64,000 nt of DNA from Hepsetus odoe (lineage: Eukaryota > Chordata > Actinopteri > Characiformes > Hepsetidae), in assembly GCA_017165825.1 (NCBI GenBank), contig CM029386.1:3725729-3789728 (forward strand), given 5' to 3'. A program made the translations under genes and the position numbers. Positions 44,422-59,400 of the stretch are shown here, one piece after another. Numbering within the stretch: the stretch's first letter is position 1; each line of letters opens with the position of its first letter. The notes under the pieces were generated by a model. The model did not search any database. It saw only the letters and a list, made by a program, of their open reading frames with translations, and was not told where the DNA came from.

Positions 44422-44468
44422 ATGGAGCCTCAAAATCCCAGTAGTGGTGGAGAAACGTCTGACTCTGG
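44422..44468 (+). CDS. NLR copy D start exon
   Basis: The second of two adjacent ATGs (44419 and 44422) gives 47 coding bases as in copies A and C: MEPQNPSSGGETSDSG, ending before gtgagt. The acceptor ctttccag at 44392-44399 shows an upstream untranslated exon. Confidence 0.75.
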
Positions 44469-47400
44469 GTGAGTGACTCAAACATTCTGTTTTTGATTTG
44501 TTGATTTTTCCATTTGACAGATTATTATTATAAAGGAAGATCAATGATGATGTAAATTCACAAAATCCTGGATGAAAAGCACAACTTGATAAGATTTATT
44601 TTATTTTCTGCTGAATAACAACACATTTAATCACGAATGAATGGAAACCAGTAATTACCATTTGTCTGTTTCCTGTCTCTGTTTATCACCAGCCTTATGT
44701 CCACTTTTAACTTTTTATCTTCTGTAACATCTCATTCAGGTTGGCAAACTTTCAAAGCAGAACCTCCAGAGTCCATCATTGAAAAATAACTTTACACAAA
44801 AATAAAAAAATACATGTATAAATAAATAAACAAATTCATAATCAGTTTATGAGGTAACAAATTGTTCAGAGGGGAAAAAGGGTCTTGTTTTTGCCCTTTG
44901 GGTGCAGAAATATCACCATCATATGTTTAATTCATGCTGAGTTACTTCCCATCTTTATTTGCCTTTTTCTGACATGTCTTCAAATGTTCACTTTCAATTT
45001 GTATTTGTGTTTCTTCATCCTATTCCAGGTGTCAGACTTTTAGAGCAGAACCTCCAGAGATCAGCTGTGTTTCTCTGAGGAGCAACAACTCAATGCTTGA
45101 GCATCTTAATTTCAATAATGAAACAATCAGTACAGACAAGAGGTGAGACATAAACTTATCAGTCGTTTACAGCAGGACGTCTCTCGGGAAGAAGCTATTT
45201 CTTCTTGTTTCTTCTTTCACTTTGGCCTCCTGTTCTTACTGCTTTTTACAAATACAGTGCCATCGAGTGACAACCTAACTAATGTCATAAAACGTTGTCC
45301 ATAATGAAAAGTGTGTGAGGAAAAAGATTTTAAAATTTATACTCACACACAGGTACATTCATAGAAATCAGCCAAAACATAAGAACATTTCCAAAACTCC
45401 TGGTTCAATCCCACAGAAGAGCTACTGCAGCACAGATGGCTGGGCTGTAAAAGTGAGTTCTGGCCTTGATTAAAATGTCAGAACACACAGGGCAACACAT
45501 TCTGCTTCATAGTCACCGACCAGTCAGAGTGTCAATTCTGATCCTTGTTCTCCAGAAATACATACAATAGGCTTGTGAGCAGGAGAACGTCCCAATGGAT
45601 GAAGATGGCCTGGTCTGATGACAGCTTGGTTTCTGGGCAAAGTTACCTGGAGAAGAGAGGGTACCAGAATGCATTATGGGAAAAACTGGTCAAAGTTCTG
45701 CTGGGAACATTGGTTACTGACATTTATGTGGATGTAGCTTTGACACGGACCACCTACCTAATCAAAAATAGCAGACCAAGTTCATGCCTTCATAAGAACA
45801 GTATTCAGTACTGACAGTGAGCTCCTTCAGCAGGATAATGTTCCCTGACACACTGCACACATTGTTCAGGAAGAGTTTCAGAACAAAGAGTTAAAGTGTT
45901 GAATTGTGCCTTGACTTTATCCATCAGAATGGGGCTATTGTCAGAGTCACTCAGTCTTTCCTTCGCCCATTTTTTCTGCTTCCAACACATCAACTTCAAC
46001 ACCTGTCTGTTCACTTACTTCCAACATTGTCCCTCTTCCTGACAGGTTCTGCTGTAATGAGATAAACATTGTCTCTTTAGTGGTTTTAATGTTGTGGCTG
46101 ATTGGTGTATAAGGAGTCAGTTTTTCAATTTGTTTTTTTACTGCCATTTTTTAAAATGGGTGTTTACTATTCCTTTTGATGCAATAGTTTTTTCGCTTTA
46201 GTTAGAGGAGATGTATAGTGTACTTTGTTTTTGTTCTACATTTCTGTAAGTTTGGGGTAATAACAGTGATTTCCCACGAGAACTACTTTACTTGTTTCAC
46301 GCAACTTATCACACCACTTAGTGTTCTGTTTCCAAAGTGTATTTTTGTTTGCTTGTGATTTATGCACAAGGACTACATCTCCAGTGTCTGGTCTGATTAA
46401 TCTTTTGTACCTCATCTCACAATCATGAAATCTATTTCTTAACTAAATAAAGTTAGTTCTTGAGTTAACAGTATATGCGTAATAAATTCAGGGGTAAAGT
46501 CTCTGCCCTTGAGAGAAGTCTCGCTATGAATGTATGACTGATGTTGAGTTACTTCCCATCTGAATTTGTTATTTACTAATGTGTTATTTCTCAAAGAGAG
46601 CTATGACTCAATGCCTCAACCTCCTAAATTCAATAATGACGGAATCAGACCTGACACGATGTGAGACAGAATCACAATGTAGTCAGGAGTTTAGAGGAAA
46701 CATCTTCTGTTTTTTCTGCACTTTTAGACTATGTCTTCAGTCTTTATTGTATGATGCTGCTTTTTCTGTTGGAGATTGTTCTTGCGAATCCAACCTTGAT
46801 GGAATCAAAAATAAATAAATAAATAAACCAACAAATTCATAATCAGTTTATGAGGTAACAAATTGTTCAGAGGGGAAAAGGGGTCTTGTTTCTGCCCTTT
46901 GGGGGCAGAAATATCACCATCATATGGTGATATTACTTCCCATCTTTATTTGCCTTTTTCTGACATGTCAGTCTTCAAATGTTCACTTTTAATTTGTGTT
47001 TCTTCATCCTATTCCAGGTGTCAGACTTTTAGAGCAGAACCTCCAGAGACCAGCTGTGTTTCTCTGAGGAGCAACAACTCAATGCTTGAGCACCTTAATT
47101 TCAATAATGAAACAATCTGTACAGACAAGAGGTGAGACATAAACTTATCAATCATTTACAGCAGGACGTCTCTCGGGAAGAAGCTTTTTCTTCTTGGGGC
47201 TGGCTATTTAAGCCCCAAAGTGTCGGAGCAGGGAGTCAGTCCTTAACAAGGATGATCTCTGTTGCAGCGTTGGTGTTTTAGCTCTTTGTCATGTTCAGTT
47301 CTGTTAATAAAGTCCAGTTACAGATCCCTGGCTCAGCATTTAAATCCTACCAACACCAACCCAGCGTTACACATATGGAGTGTCCTAAAATATTCTTATT

Positions 47401-50400
47401 ATAACACCAAACTGAAACAGAAATTTAAAATTCATCAAAATTAGAAAGTATTATTAGGAAAATCACTCTAGAAATCTGAGATCACACAGTATAAGATCTG
47501 GGTGCTAATAGTTGAAACTGCAAAAAATGAATCTGAGCACCAAAAGAACCATTTAATGACAATAACATTAGAGCTGCACCATTAATCATGTTTTTTTTTT
47601 TTTGCTTGGTTTTTTTTTTCTCAAATTGTGAGTATCTGCTGTTATCTCACATGGAGAACTCTCACTGTCATTACAAATGCCAGGGTTTTTACTGATTTTA
47701 GCAGGAGCTGGAAATCAGTTGGACTGATGCTTAACTGCATGATTCTGAGTGCAATTCCTGGGAAATTGCAGGGAAAGTTTGTGTGTGAATGTGGATACTA
47801 GAGCATCAAAATACATTTACTACACAATAGCAAGCACACTAAAACTGAACATCTTTGTGATGCTTTTGTTTTTACTCACAGTTTGAATGTGAAAATGCTG
47901 TATTATCATCAACACAGGAGGGAAAGGCAGAGGGAAAATCACAAATTTACCATCAGTGTATGCCATAATTAATACTTATTACTATTTGCATATTATTAAT
48001 TTTCCTCTTTCACCTGTGGACACACTTTCTGTAGACAGTGCATCGACGGCTACTGGAACAAATCTGCTCAGAAAGGAGACTTTGCCTGTCCTCACTGCAG
48101 AAAAATATCTAAAACACGTCCTATTCCATATCCATACATGGACATGTCCATGGGGCAGGGATACTGCCAACCAGTGGATGAAGTCCTACACAGAGTCTCA
48201 GAAAAAATCAAAGCCAGCATGAAGATCAGGTATGTGAACTTATTTGAGGGATTCAAAACACAAGAGAATAAAATGCTACTGAACAGGATTTACACTCAAC
48301 TGTACATCATGGAGGGAGAGAGTGAAGGAGTGAACGAAGAACATGAAGTTTTAAAGATGGAAAAAAAATGCTGGAACCAAGAAACACCAATTAACTGTTT
48401 AGATATCTTCAGACCTGTCCAGCAAAGTTCAGGAGAAAGAAAAAATGAAGGATTAAAAGTACCAAAGCTTAGAAGCGTGTTGACTAAAGGCATCGCTGGA
48501 ATTGGAAAAACTGTCTCTGCGCAGAAGTTCATTCTGGACTGGGCTGAAGGAAAAGCAAACCAGGATGTAGATCTGATGGTAGTGCTTCCATTCCGGGAGC
48601 TAAACCTGATTAAAGATGATCAGTACAGTCTTCGTGGACTTCTGTGTGACTTCCATCCTGAGCTGAAGGACCTGGATCCAGAGGTTTATGAGGAGTGTAA
48701 ATGTGTGTTCATTTTCGATGGTCTGGATGAAAGCAGAATTTCACTGAACTTTTCACAGAGTGACAGAGTGTCTGATATAAACGCAGTGTCATCAGTGGAT
48801 AAGTTGATAACAAGCCTCATCAAGGGAGAACTTCTTCCATCAGCTCTCATCTGGATAACCTCTCGACCAGCAGCAGCTAATCAGATACCTCCTCAGTACA
48901 TTGACCGTGTGACTGAAATTCAGGGATTCAAGGACTCACAGAAGGAGGAGTATTTCAGGAAGAGAATTTCAGACCCAGACCAAGCCAACAGCATCATCTC
49001 CCACATTAAGACAGTAAGGAGCCTCCACATCATGTGCCACATTCCAGTCTTCTGTTGGATCTCAGCCACGGTGCTTCAGCAAATCCTGACAAAACACAAA
49101 ACAGAAATTCCTAAAACGCTGACTGAAATGTACTCACACTTTCTGCTCACCCAGACCAACATAAAACAACAGAAGTATGGAGAAAGAGGTCAGATGATGA
49201 TTGGAAAACTGTTGAAATTTACTAAGAATACTGAGAAACTGCTTGAATCTGAACGACAGATTATCCTGAAACTGGCTGAACTGGCTTTCAAACAGCTAAT
49301 GAAGGGCAATGTGATGTTCTATGAAGAAGACCTGAAGGAGTGTGGGATTGATGTCACTGAGGCCTCTGTGTATTCTGGGATTTGCACTGAGATCTTCAGA
49401 GAAGAATCTGTGATTTATCAGAAGAAGGTCTACTGCTTTGTGCATCTGAGCTTTCAGGAGTTTCTGGCTGCTCTCTTTGTGTTTCACTGCTTTGTGAGCA
49501 AAAACATGGAGGAACTACAGGTTTTTAATCCTCAGAGCATAAAGTGGTCTGAGAGTGTTTCACTAGATAAACTGCTAGTGGGAGCTGTGAACAAAGCCTT
49601 AAAAAGCAAGAACGGTCATCTGGACCTATTTCTTCGTTTTCTGCTGGGAATCTCATTGGAATCCAATCAGCAGCTCTTACGAGTCATTCTGACAGAAACA
49701 GTGAGGAGCTCAGAGAGCATCAAGAAAACAGTCGAGAACATCAAAGACAAAATACAAACAGAGGATCTTCCGTCTGACCGATCTATTAACCTGTTCCTCT
49801 GTCTCACTGAAATGAAGGACCAGTCTTTATCTAAGAAAGTTCAGGAATATCACAAATCAACAAAACGGTTAAAAAAGAAAATCTCTGCTGGAGAGTGTTT
49901 AGCGTTGGCCTACATAATTCTGAGCTCAGAGGAGGTGATGGATGAGCTGAATCTGAAGAATTACAACACATCTGAGAAGGGTTACTGGAGACTGATCCCA
50001 GCTGTGAGCAACTGCAGGAAGGCTGTGTGAGTGTTTTAGCAAAAGTGTTTTAATATTTGAATGTTGGTGTTGTGTTTTACAGTAGAGATATTTTGTGTTT
50101 AAAGTATCTTTATCCTGCAGATCGGAACTCTGATTATACAGCTGAGCTTTAGAGTTTTTATATTTCTGCAAAAATCTTCTTCTTTCTTTGTCTTTTGGCA
50201 GCTTCCGTGTCTCCATTTCTTCCTGTCCTCTGTATCTTCCTCTTTGAAACTCACCACCTTCATGTCCTCTCTCCCTGCATCCATAAAACTCCACTTTACC
50301 ATATATCTTCCTCTTTTCCTCTTTCCTGGAGGCTCCAACTTCAACATCCTCTTCCTAATATAGTCCTTGTCTCTCCTCTGGACATGTCTAAACCAAACTT

Positions 50401-53400
50401 GTTTCTCTAACTTTTCTTTGGTGGGTGGCCCTCTTTTGGCAGGTTTGTTCTGGTACCATTTTTTTTCGATTTGAGGATAATAGATTTTTAGAATACTTTT
50501 GCAAGGCATTATAAATTCCTCCATCTTTGTCAACTCTCCTCGATGCATCCTATACACTCCACTTTCCTATTGTTCATACTCATGTATTCTTTCCTTTCAC
50601 CAGATAATGTTTAAAGGAGAAGAAACTTGACATTTTGGAAAGTCAACGTCAAAGCCAAAATCCTAAACTTAACTAAACAACATAAATGTCCAAATATTAT
50701 ATTTTCATCAGATTTCTTAATAAAATATTCTTAATGTATGAAGAAAAATAGAAAATGTATTTATTTATTAAATTTATTGTAGAACTAAAAAGTCCTGATA
50801 AATAAAACTGATATCACTGCTTATTTATTCATGAGCATAAAGAAAGATTTTTAAAAGGTTTAACAAGCTGAGAAAAATTTCAAGATTCTGAATAATAAAA
50901 TATAAATGTATGAAAAGTGAAACAAATCCGATCTCATTCATTAAACAACAGTTAGTGAAGTTGAAGTAACCCAAATCAAGTTAAATGATCAGAAATGTTC
51001 ATGAAGTATAATTATTACTACTTAACATTATTATTAATAATAATGCTGTTGATTATTTTCCCAAAAGACCTCCAATAGCATATAAATATCAGTTAAAATG
51101 AGTAAATATAGTGATATAGGCATTATATTTCACTATTTATATGAAATATTTAGTTTATAAAGTTATTCCTGTAAGGCTGAATTCCTCATTTGCTGTTTTA
51201 ATTGTTCTGTGTTCTGTATTTATTCACTTACAGACTTGCTGATCATAAACTCACCACGAACTCCTGCCAAACTCTCTGTTCTGCTCTGAAGTCACCAAAC
51301 TCACCCCTAATAGAGCTGGACCTCAGTAACACTGACCTGCAGGATTCAGGAGTGGAGCTGCTCTCTGCTGGACTGAAGAGTTCACACTGTAAACTGGAGA
51401 CTCTCAGGTGAGGATTCTATGTGTTCATTCCTGAAAGGATAAAAGTCACAGTAATCTGTGTTACTAAGGTAATCAGGCCTTATTGAAGTTGGTCTATAAT
51501 TAAGGCAGATGTTAAATCTAGATTCAGTGACCTAATGCAGTTAATTTCCTACAACCTCGTCATAAAAACAATACAAATGCATGCAGGAGTTTCAGAACTG
51601 GACAGGTTTTATTGTTAGATTATCTGTCATTACTCCTACCAAAACTATAAAGTACCAACGGTCATAAGCTGAGGCCAACATTACCAGCTCCATCAACAAA
51701 CCTGCTGACTGTACATTCTTCTGTGTTGTGTTTCCAAACTCTTTATCTCACAAATCACTAGTGTATAACACACAACTAGTTGTGTAACACACTCACATGA
51801 AGAACTGCAACAAATGTTATAATCCATTTAGAGGGATTTTAGTACATTCTAATGACAAAATACAATGGGAGAATATTTATGCAATATTTATTTTTGTGTA
51901 TTAAAGAGAGACAGAAAAGATTTCACAGACAGTAAAAATGGTGACGCTCAGACAGTTGTAAACTTTTCTCTTTGCTTTAACATCAAATTCATCCACAATC
52001 AAGCACACAAAAATAAGAAGAATTAATGAGATATAATATATTCAAATGACAAGATTATCAGATTGTAACGGTGGCGGGGTGCGGGTAGGACATCATTGCA
52101 GAGACAGGAGTCAGTGTCTTCGTGGCTATGGAAGCCAGCCTCCGAAGAAGAAACTCGTACCGGTCCATGCCTAGCTCACGCCCCAAGCTGTTTATGAGCA
52201 GGATATCCGATGTCAGCCACATCAAAGTTGCTCTAGCCCTCTGGCTGTGGCCGCCGGCATCCGTTGCACCATTGCACCCTGTAATGGTGGCGGGGTGAGG
52301 GTAGGACATCATTACAGAGCCAGGAGTCAGGAGCATAACATTATTATTCATAGTGACCAAAAACAAGATACATGGAACTACAGTAGTGACCAAAACAGGA
52401 TACAAGGAACTACCAAAACCACCATTAATGTAAAGCTTAGCCTTTCGTGAATGAGCCATGCTCTATTCTGACTCACTGGGGCTTAAATAGCCGCCCCAAT
52501 GAAGCACACCTGTGCCTTCATGAGCTCAGGTGTGCCCAGTCAGAACAGTGCGCCCTCTACTGTGACCGAAACAAACCCAAACCGTGACACAAATCAAAGT
52601 TGTGTGCTGTTTTATTTTAATGTATTCCAGTAAATTAGCAGATGTGCTATAAAGGAAAGATTTAAAAGCAAAGTGTGATGGCTTGGTTGTTTAGACCAGA
52701 CATAAGCGTGGGGCAGGGAGTCTGTAACTGAACCTTTTTAAACATGAACATAAATGTACACCCGTACAAACAATGAACTCAACATACTTCATATAAAACC
52801 GTCACCCAACATGGAATCCAGAATGATCAACACTCTACTCTTACTCATGGATCTTTATACCATTAAGCCAATGAGGCACACCTGATGAGGTGCCAGCTTC
52901 ACCCAGTCAGGCCAGAGTGCCACGAACCATGGCAGAATACCCCCCCCCCGAAAAAAAGAAAGGGCCAAACTTGTGGTGCTTAACCCTGCTTTGCCCAGAG
53001 CTGGCCAATTAAGGGGAGGTGAAACAAAACCCAAACTCACCCAAACAGAATTAACAGCCCCTCTGACAGCGGAACATGACTGGGCCTGTTACCAGGGCTG
53101 ACACAACCAAAAGGGGTTCTAGTCTCAGCAGCCATTGGCAAAGATGGACCCCCTCTTGGGTGGGTGAGGTGGTCGAAGACGATATGAGACTGAACCCCTG
53201 GGTGGTCATGGTAACCGGCGACAAAACTAGAACCACCTCCCTGGGCGGACACAGGAATCGGCAATGAACAGGTAGTCTTTATACCAATTAGGCACACCTG
53301 ATGTCTAAACGTGGCTTGCCCAGTCAGGCCACGAACCATGCCAAAAATTTTGAAGCGTAAAACAGCTGTTTGCACATTTGTGCTTGTTGTGGAGAAGTGT

Positions 53401-56400
53401 GAGCCTGAGTCCAAAACTTTTTCTAAGTCAGAAACCAAACGAAGTCAAAGAAATGCAGCAAACCACTTTAATGATGAGTTAGGGTGGCGGTGGTCTAGTG
53501 GTAGGGTACTTGCCTACGGCCCTCTGGATCAAGAAGTCCCTGGTTCAAATCCCACCTCTAGCACTGGGTCCCTGTGCAAGACCCTTAACCCTGAGTTGCT
53601 CCAGGGGGGCTGGAGCTCCAGTTCAGCTGTCCCTGTAATTAGGACATGTAAGTCGCTCTGGATAAGAGCGTCTGCTAAATGCCATAAATGTAAATGAGTT
53701 CCAGCAGTCATGGTCCAGTGGGAGCAGTTCCAATCGGCTCATCCAAACCTCAGACTTTAAATACAATTCAAACATCTTTCTCCATCTTGTCACTTATATT
53801 AATTCAGCCCATGTATGGCTTTCCACCAAGAATTTTTTTGTTGCAAAAATTGGCACTTTATGTGTCTCCACCTGTCACTGCGCAACCCGGAGTTCGATCC
53901 CGGTCTCTAGAGTACTAGCCATGTTTTCACTCGCACTCTCATTTCACCAGGATCTGCAACACCTGAAGCGGAGATCACTTAAGGCAGCCAAGCCAATCCG
54001 GAATTGTTATTTTGGTGTATACTAATAAACTAACCCTACGTGGTTGCTTTGCACTCTCTGTGCGTTTGTGCCTCCACTTCCTTTTTCCACACCGAACGAT
54101 CAAACATGACACCACCTTTACCATCTCTCCATCAATAAATTAAAGTCTAAAAGCTGTCATCCTGTTACTGATGACTTCCTGCCTGATATGCTACTAGTAT
54201 TTCAAGGGTTCTAAAAATGTAACTGTTTGTAGGAACAGTTTGTAGGAATTTTTACTAAATGCTCTTTCTGTCTCTTACAAGATTGTAAGCAGTTGCGTTT
54301 TCTATCAGCATAATAACAACAAAAAAAGACCTTGTTCTTATCCTTTTCAGAAATCTATCTCTAGATAGTTTATATTTACTCTCTCTTTATAGACTGTCTG
54401 GCTGCTATCTTGGGGTAAAGACGTGTGAAAGTCTGGGATCAGATTTAAATCTGGAAAACTCCCTGAAAGATCTGGACCTCAGTAACACTGACCTGCAGGA
54501 TTCAGGAGTGGAGCTGCTCTCTGCTGGACTGAAGAGTTCACACTGTAAACTGGAGACTCTCAGGTGAGGATTCTGTGTGTTCATTCCTGAAAGGCCTTTT
54601 TTAAGTTGGTCTATAATTAAGGCAGATGTTCTAGATGTTGTAAAATTCAGTGACCAAATGTTCTTACAACCTCATCATAAAAATGCAACAAATGCATAGA
54701 GGAGTATCAGTATGGAGGAAGATTTGTTAAAATAAAAAAGATCATTCTACTTTTTTAAAGGTTGGTCTTTCCCTTTTCCTCTCTCCTGGCAGCTCCATCT
54801 TCAAATTCCTTCTCCCGATATAATCGTCATCTCTCCTCTGGACATATCCAATCCAATGCAAACTTGCCTTTCTAACTTTTGTCTCCAAATGTCTAAATGT
54901 CCCTCTAATATACTCATTTCTAATCCTGTCCATACTCGTCAAACCCAACAAAAATCTCAGCATCTTTAACTCTGACACCTCCAGCTCTGCCTCCTGCCTT
55001 TTCGTTTGTGCCACCGTCTCCAAACCATACAACATAGTTGGTCTCACTACTGTCCTGTAAAGCTTCCCTTTTACTCTAGCTGGTACGTGTCGGTCACAAG
55101 TCACTCCAGCCACTCTTCTCCATCCATTCCAACCTGCCTGCAATCTCTTCTTCACCTCTCTTCCACACTCGCCGTTACACTGAACTGTTGATCCCATGTA
55201 TTTAAACTCCTCCACCTTTGTTACCTCCACTCCACTCCCATTCTAACCACTCCATTTTCCTCCATTTCATTCACACTCATGTATTCTATTTTGGCCTATT
55301 CATTTTCATTCCTCTCCTCTCTAGAGCATATCTCTATCTCTCCAGGCTCTCCTCAAGCTGCTGCATACTCTCACTTCTGATCATAATATTATTAGCAAAC
55401 ATCATTGTCCACAGAGAACCCAGCCGGTCCCAATAGGAAGGGTTACGTCAGGAAGGGCATCTGGTATAAAACTTTGCCAAATCAATATGCGGACAACCCT
55501 ATTGGCCTTGGGCTTTTTGACAAGAGTGTTGATGTGGGAGTCGAATGCTAGTGTGGGGGAGCAGTTGATCTTTAGCTGGTCTGTAGTTGTTCAGATTGCT
55601 AAGATCCAAAGTGTTATTCTTTAAAACAGATATAACAGCAGCAGTTTTTAGGCTCAGAGGAACAATACCAGAGGAGAGTGAACAATTTATTAGATGGGAG
55701 ATGGAGGCAGATATAGCAGACAAACAGAGTAGCTCTTGGTGAAGGGTTGCATGGAAGTTTTTTCGGAGAAAGTTACAGGATGGTGGAGGGGTACCAGAGA
55801 AAAAAATTACATATCTGGTCAATTTTGTTTAGAAAAAGGTGAAGACACTCATGACTGAGAACCTGACAGAGAAGATGTTGTGGGTGAAGCATATTCACAC
55901 TAGCAAACAGGGCCTTAGGCGTACAGCTGCTGCTGCTGATAACAGAGAAAGGTAGTGTGAACAAGCAGCATTAAGGATGAAATGATATTTCAGCATGCGA
56001 TCAGCATATGACTGAGAATGAATTGTGAGACCTGATTTTTTATACAACCATTCAAGGCGTTCTCAGCAGCTTTCATGGACCTCAGTCGAGGGGTAAAACA
56101 AGGAAGGTAGTCAGGAAGGTACAAACCTGTTTTTGACTGGTGCACGCTTATCTAAAATGGCAGAAATGGAGTGAATATATAAATGACAGGATTTCATCAG
56201 GAACTTAGGCAGACCTTGAAGGTCAACAGATTTCAGATTCCTGTATGAAATCGTAGTCTTTTGCATAGTTTATCGAAGGTTAATTCAATAACACTGTGGT
56301 CAGGAATGCAAATAGAAGAGTTGTTTACAGAAGTAGTTTTCAGTCCAGATTAACATATCAGATCATGTACATGAGTGAAATGGAAACGTATTTGCCCAAA

Positions 56401-59400
56401 AATTCTGAAGTTGCTGGAGAGATGGTGTCTGTAAGGGTATTAATATCACCAGGCAGGATGATGGTGTCAGACAGGACACTGGTAAGTGTGAGAAGTTCAC
56501 TGAAATCAAAAAAGAACAGAGACAAAGGTGTTGTAGAAGGCGGTGAAAATATCACCTGGTTTAATACTGATAGTCTTGAATACAAAATATTCAAAAGATG
56601 AGACATCATGGAAGTCCAAACCCTTAACTTCCAAAGCATCCTGAACAACAGCAGTGTTATGACAGAGAGCAAACCGATTGTAAAGAACTGGTAAACAGAG
56701 AGGAACAAGAGAGTGGAGACTCCCTCACCAACACTGAGCAGGAGCAGGGAGAAGACTTGCCGAACAGGGAGGTGGGTCTTAGACTCTACTTGTAACAGGG
56801 ACTTCTCACATAATGTGAATGTCCATGTAGTCCGCAGTAAAGCTGACGCTGAACTAAAACGTAAATCCAGCACCGATCCAAGCAGCAGTGCACTGTCACC
56901 ATGGGAAATGTTGGATATTTTGATGCAAAATCAGCATGAAAAACACCACAGCAATTAACAAACAAAAAATGAAAATGAAGATTGAGGTACAGACATCCAG
57001 AACTAAGCAAAAAGACACTACAAACAAAAACTGGTTAAACTCTTTATAGACTACATTTTTATTGATAGGTTTAAACATCAACAAAAAAAAAAACAAGAAT
57101 TAATGCGATATATTCAAATGACAAGTTTATTAAATCAAATTTGTGAGTTGTTTTATTTTAATATATTTCAGTAAATAAACAAATGTGCCTTAAATTATAG
57201 ATTTAAAGTTTGCATAAAACAGCTGTTAGTATATTACTGCTGTCTCTGACTCTTACAAATTTGTTTCTAGTTTACTATCTGCATGATATGAATACCTTGC
57301 TTTTTTCTGAGATCTATCTCTACATATTTTATGTTTACTCTCTCTTTATAGACTGTCTTTGTGTAATCTTGGTATAAAAACGTGTGAAAGTCTGGGATCA
57401 GTTTTAACTCAGGAAAACTCCCTGAAAGATCTGGACCTCAGTAACAATGACCTGCAGGATTCAGGAGTGGAGCTGCTCTCTGCTGGACTGAAGAGTTCAC
57501 ACTGTACACTGGAGACTCTCAGGTCAGATTTCTGTCACTTCATCACTAAAATAGAATAGAATAGAATAGAATAGAATAGAATAAACTTTATTGTCATTGT
57601 ACAATGTACAACGAAATTGGGGGGGGGGGGGGGTGATTCCCCTACTTCAATGCATTATTTTAAAGAAAATAAAAATAAATAAATAAATGAATGAATAAAT
57701 CAAAGCAAACACATGTATAAATATAAATATATATATAAAAAAAACACAATAAAAGAAAGAAACACAGACATTTTAAACCAGACACAGACATTTTTAACCA
57801 GATATTTTAACCAGATTCAAAGTGCTGTGTGCATGTGTGTTGGTGGTGTTTTGGAGCATGGGGGGCGCTATTGAGTTACTGAGTGTTTAGTGTTCGAATG
57901 GCCCATGGAAAAAAACTGTTTTTAAATCTAGTTGTGTGTGACTTGATGGATCTGTAGCGCCTGCCTGAAGGCATCAGTTCAAACAGATGATGGGCGGGAT
58001 GTGAAGAATCTGCAATGATGGCTTTAGTTTTCTTGTGGCAGTGAGATGTGGATATTTCAGATATGGAGGTTAAGGGGCAGCCGATAATTTTTTGTGCAGC
58101 ATTTATAACCCCCTGCACAGCCTTCCTGTTCTCAATTGTGGAACCCGTATACCACACTCCCAAACAGTATTTTAGTACACTCTCCACAGAAGAGGGATAG
58201 AAGGCCAGCAGCAATTTCATGTCCAGCTTGTTTTTCCTGAGGACACGCAGGAAGTATAATCGCTGTTGAGCCTTCTTAACTAAAGCTTTTGTGTAGTGAG
58301 TCCAGGAAAGGTCAGCTGAGATGTAGGTGCCCAGAAACTTGAGGCTAGTGACAATTTCCACACGTTCTCTGTCAATGAGCAGAGGGATGTGGTCATGCTT
58401 AAGCTTCCTGAAGTCTATGATCAGTTCTTTGGTTTTCAGGACGTTCATTGACAGATTGTTCTCTGAGCACCAGAGGGACAGTTTCTCCACCTCAGCCCTG
58501 TATGCTGTCTCATCTTCATCTGAGATGAGCCCCACCACAGTGGTGTCATCTGCATATTTGATTATGGTGTTTGTTGGGTGGGTTGCAGTGCAGTCGAAGG
58601 TATACAGGGCGTACAGTAGAGGACTCAGCACACAGCCCTGGGGCGAGCCGGTGCTTAGTGTGAGTGAGGAAGAGAGGTGATGCCCAAGTCTGACGGATTG
58701 AGAACGGTGTGTGAGAAATTGTTTTATCCATCTGCAGGTGGGGAGGGGGATCTGTAAGAGCATTAGTTTATTGATTAGAATGTCCGGGATGAGTGTGTTG
58801 AACGCTGAGCGGTAGTCCACGAAGAGCATCCTCACGTAGCTGTTCCGGTTCTCCAGGTGACTGAGCGCTTTGTGTAGCGTGACAGCGACGGCATCTTCGG
58901 TGGATCGGTTCGCTCTGTAGGCAAACTGGTAGGGATCCAAGGTGGGAGTGCTCTAAGCACTTCATGATTACAGACGTGAGAGCTATGGGTCTAATCATTG
59001 AGACTGTCTATGGCAAGTCTTTTGGGGACGGGAATGATGGTGGAGGCCTTCAGGCATGTGGGTACCATGGCGAGAGTCAGAGACAGGTTGAACAGCTTGG
59101 TGAGGATCCCTGTCAACTGGTCTGCACATGCCGTGACCACTGCCCCTGGGATGCCATCAGGTCCAGCAGCTTTCCTGGGGTTTACTGCCCTCAGGGTTTT
59201 CTTCACCTCGTGCTCTTGGAGAGAGAGAGGGTGGGGGTCACAGTTGCTAGGATCAAAGGGGGGCAGCGGATGCTGGATTGGCCTGATCTCAAAGCGGGCA
59301 TAATAGTTATTCAGCTCCTCTGCCAGTGTGCTGCTGCTGTTTGATGGTGAGGGATTCCGTCCTCTATAGTTGGTAAGGGCCTGGATGCCCTTCCACATCT

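Noticed and set aside
53529..53711. 60-residue minus frame
   Set aside because: Reads through SINE family C.
56296..56601. 101-residue plus-strand frame near copy D
   Set aside because: Antisense of the L2-like LINE endonuclease fragment.
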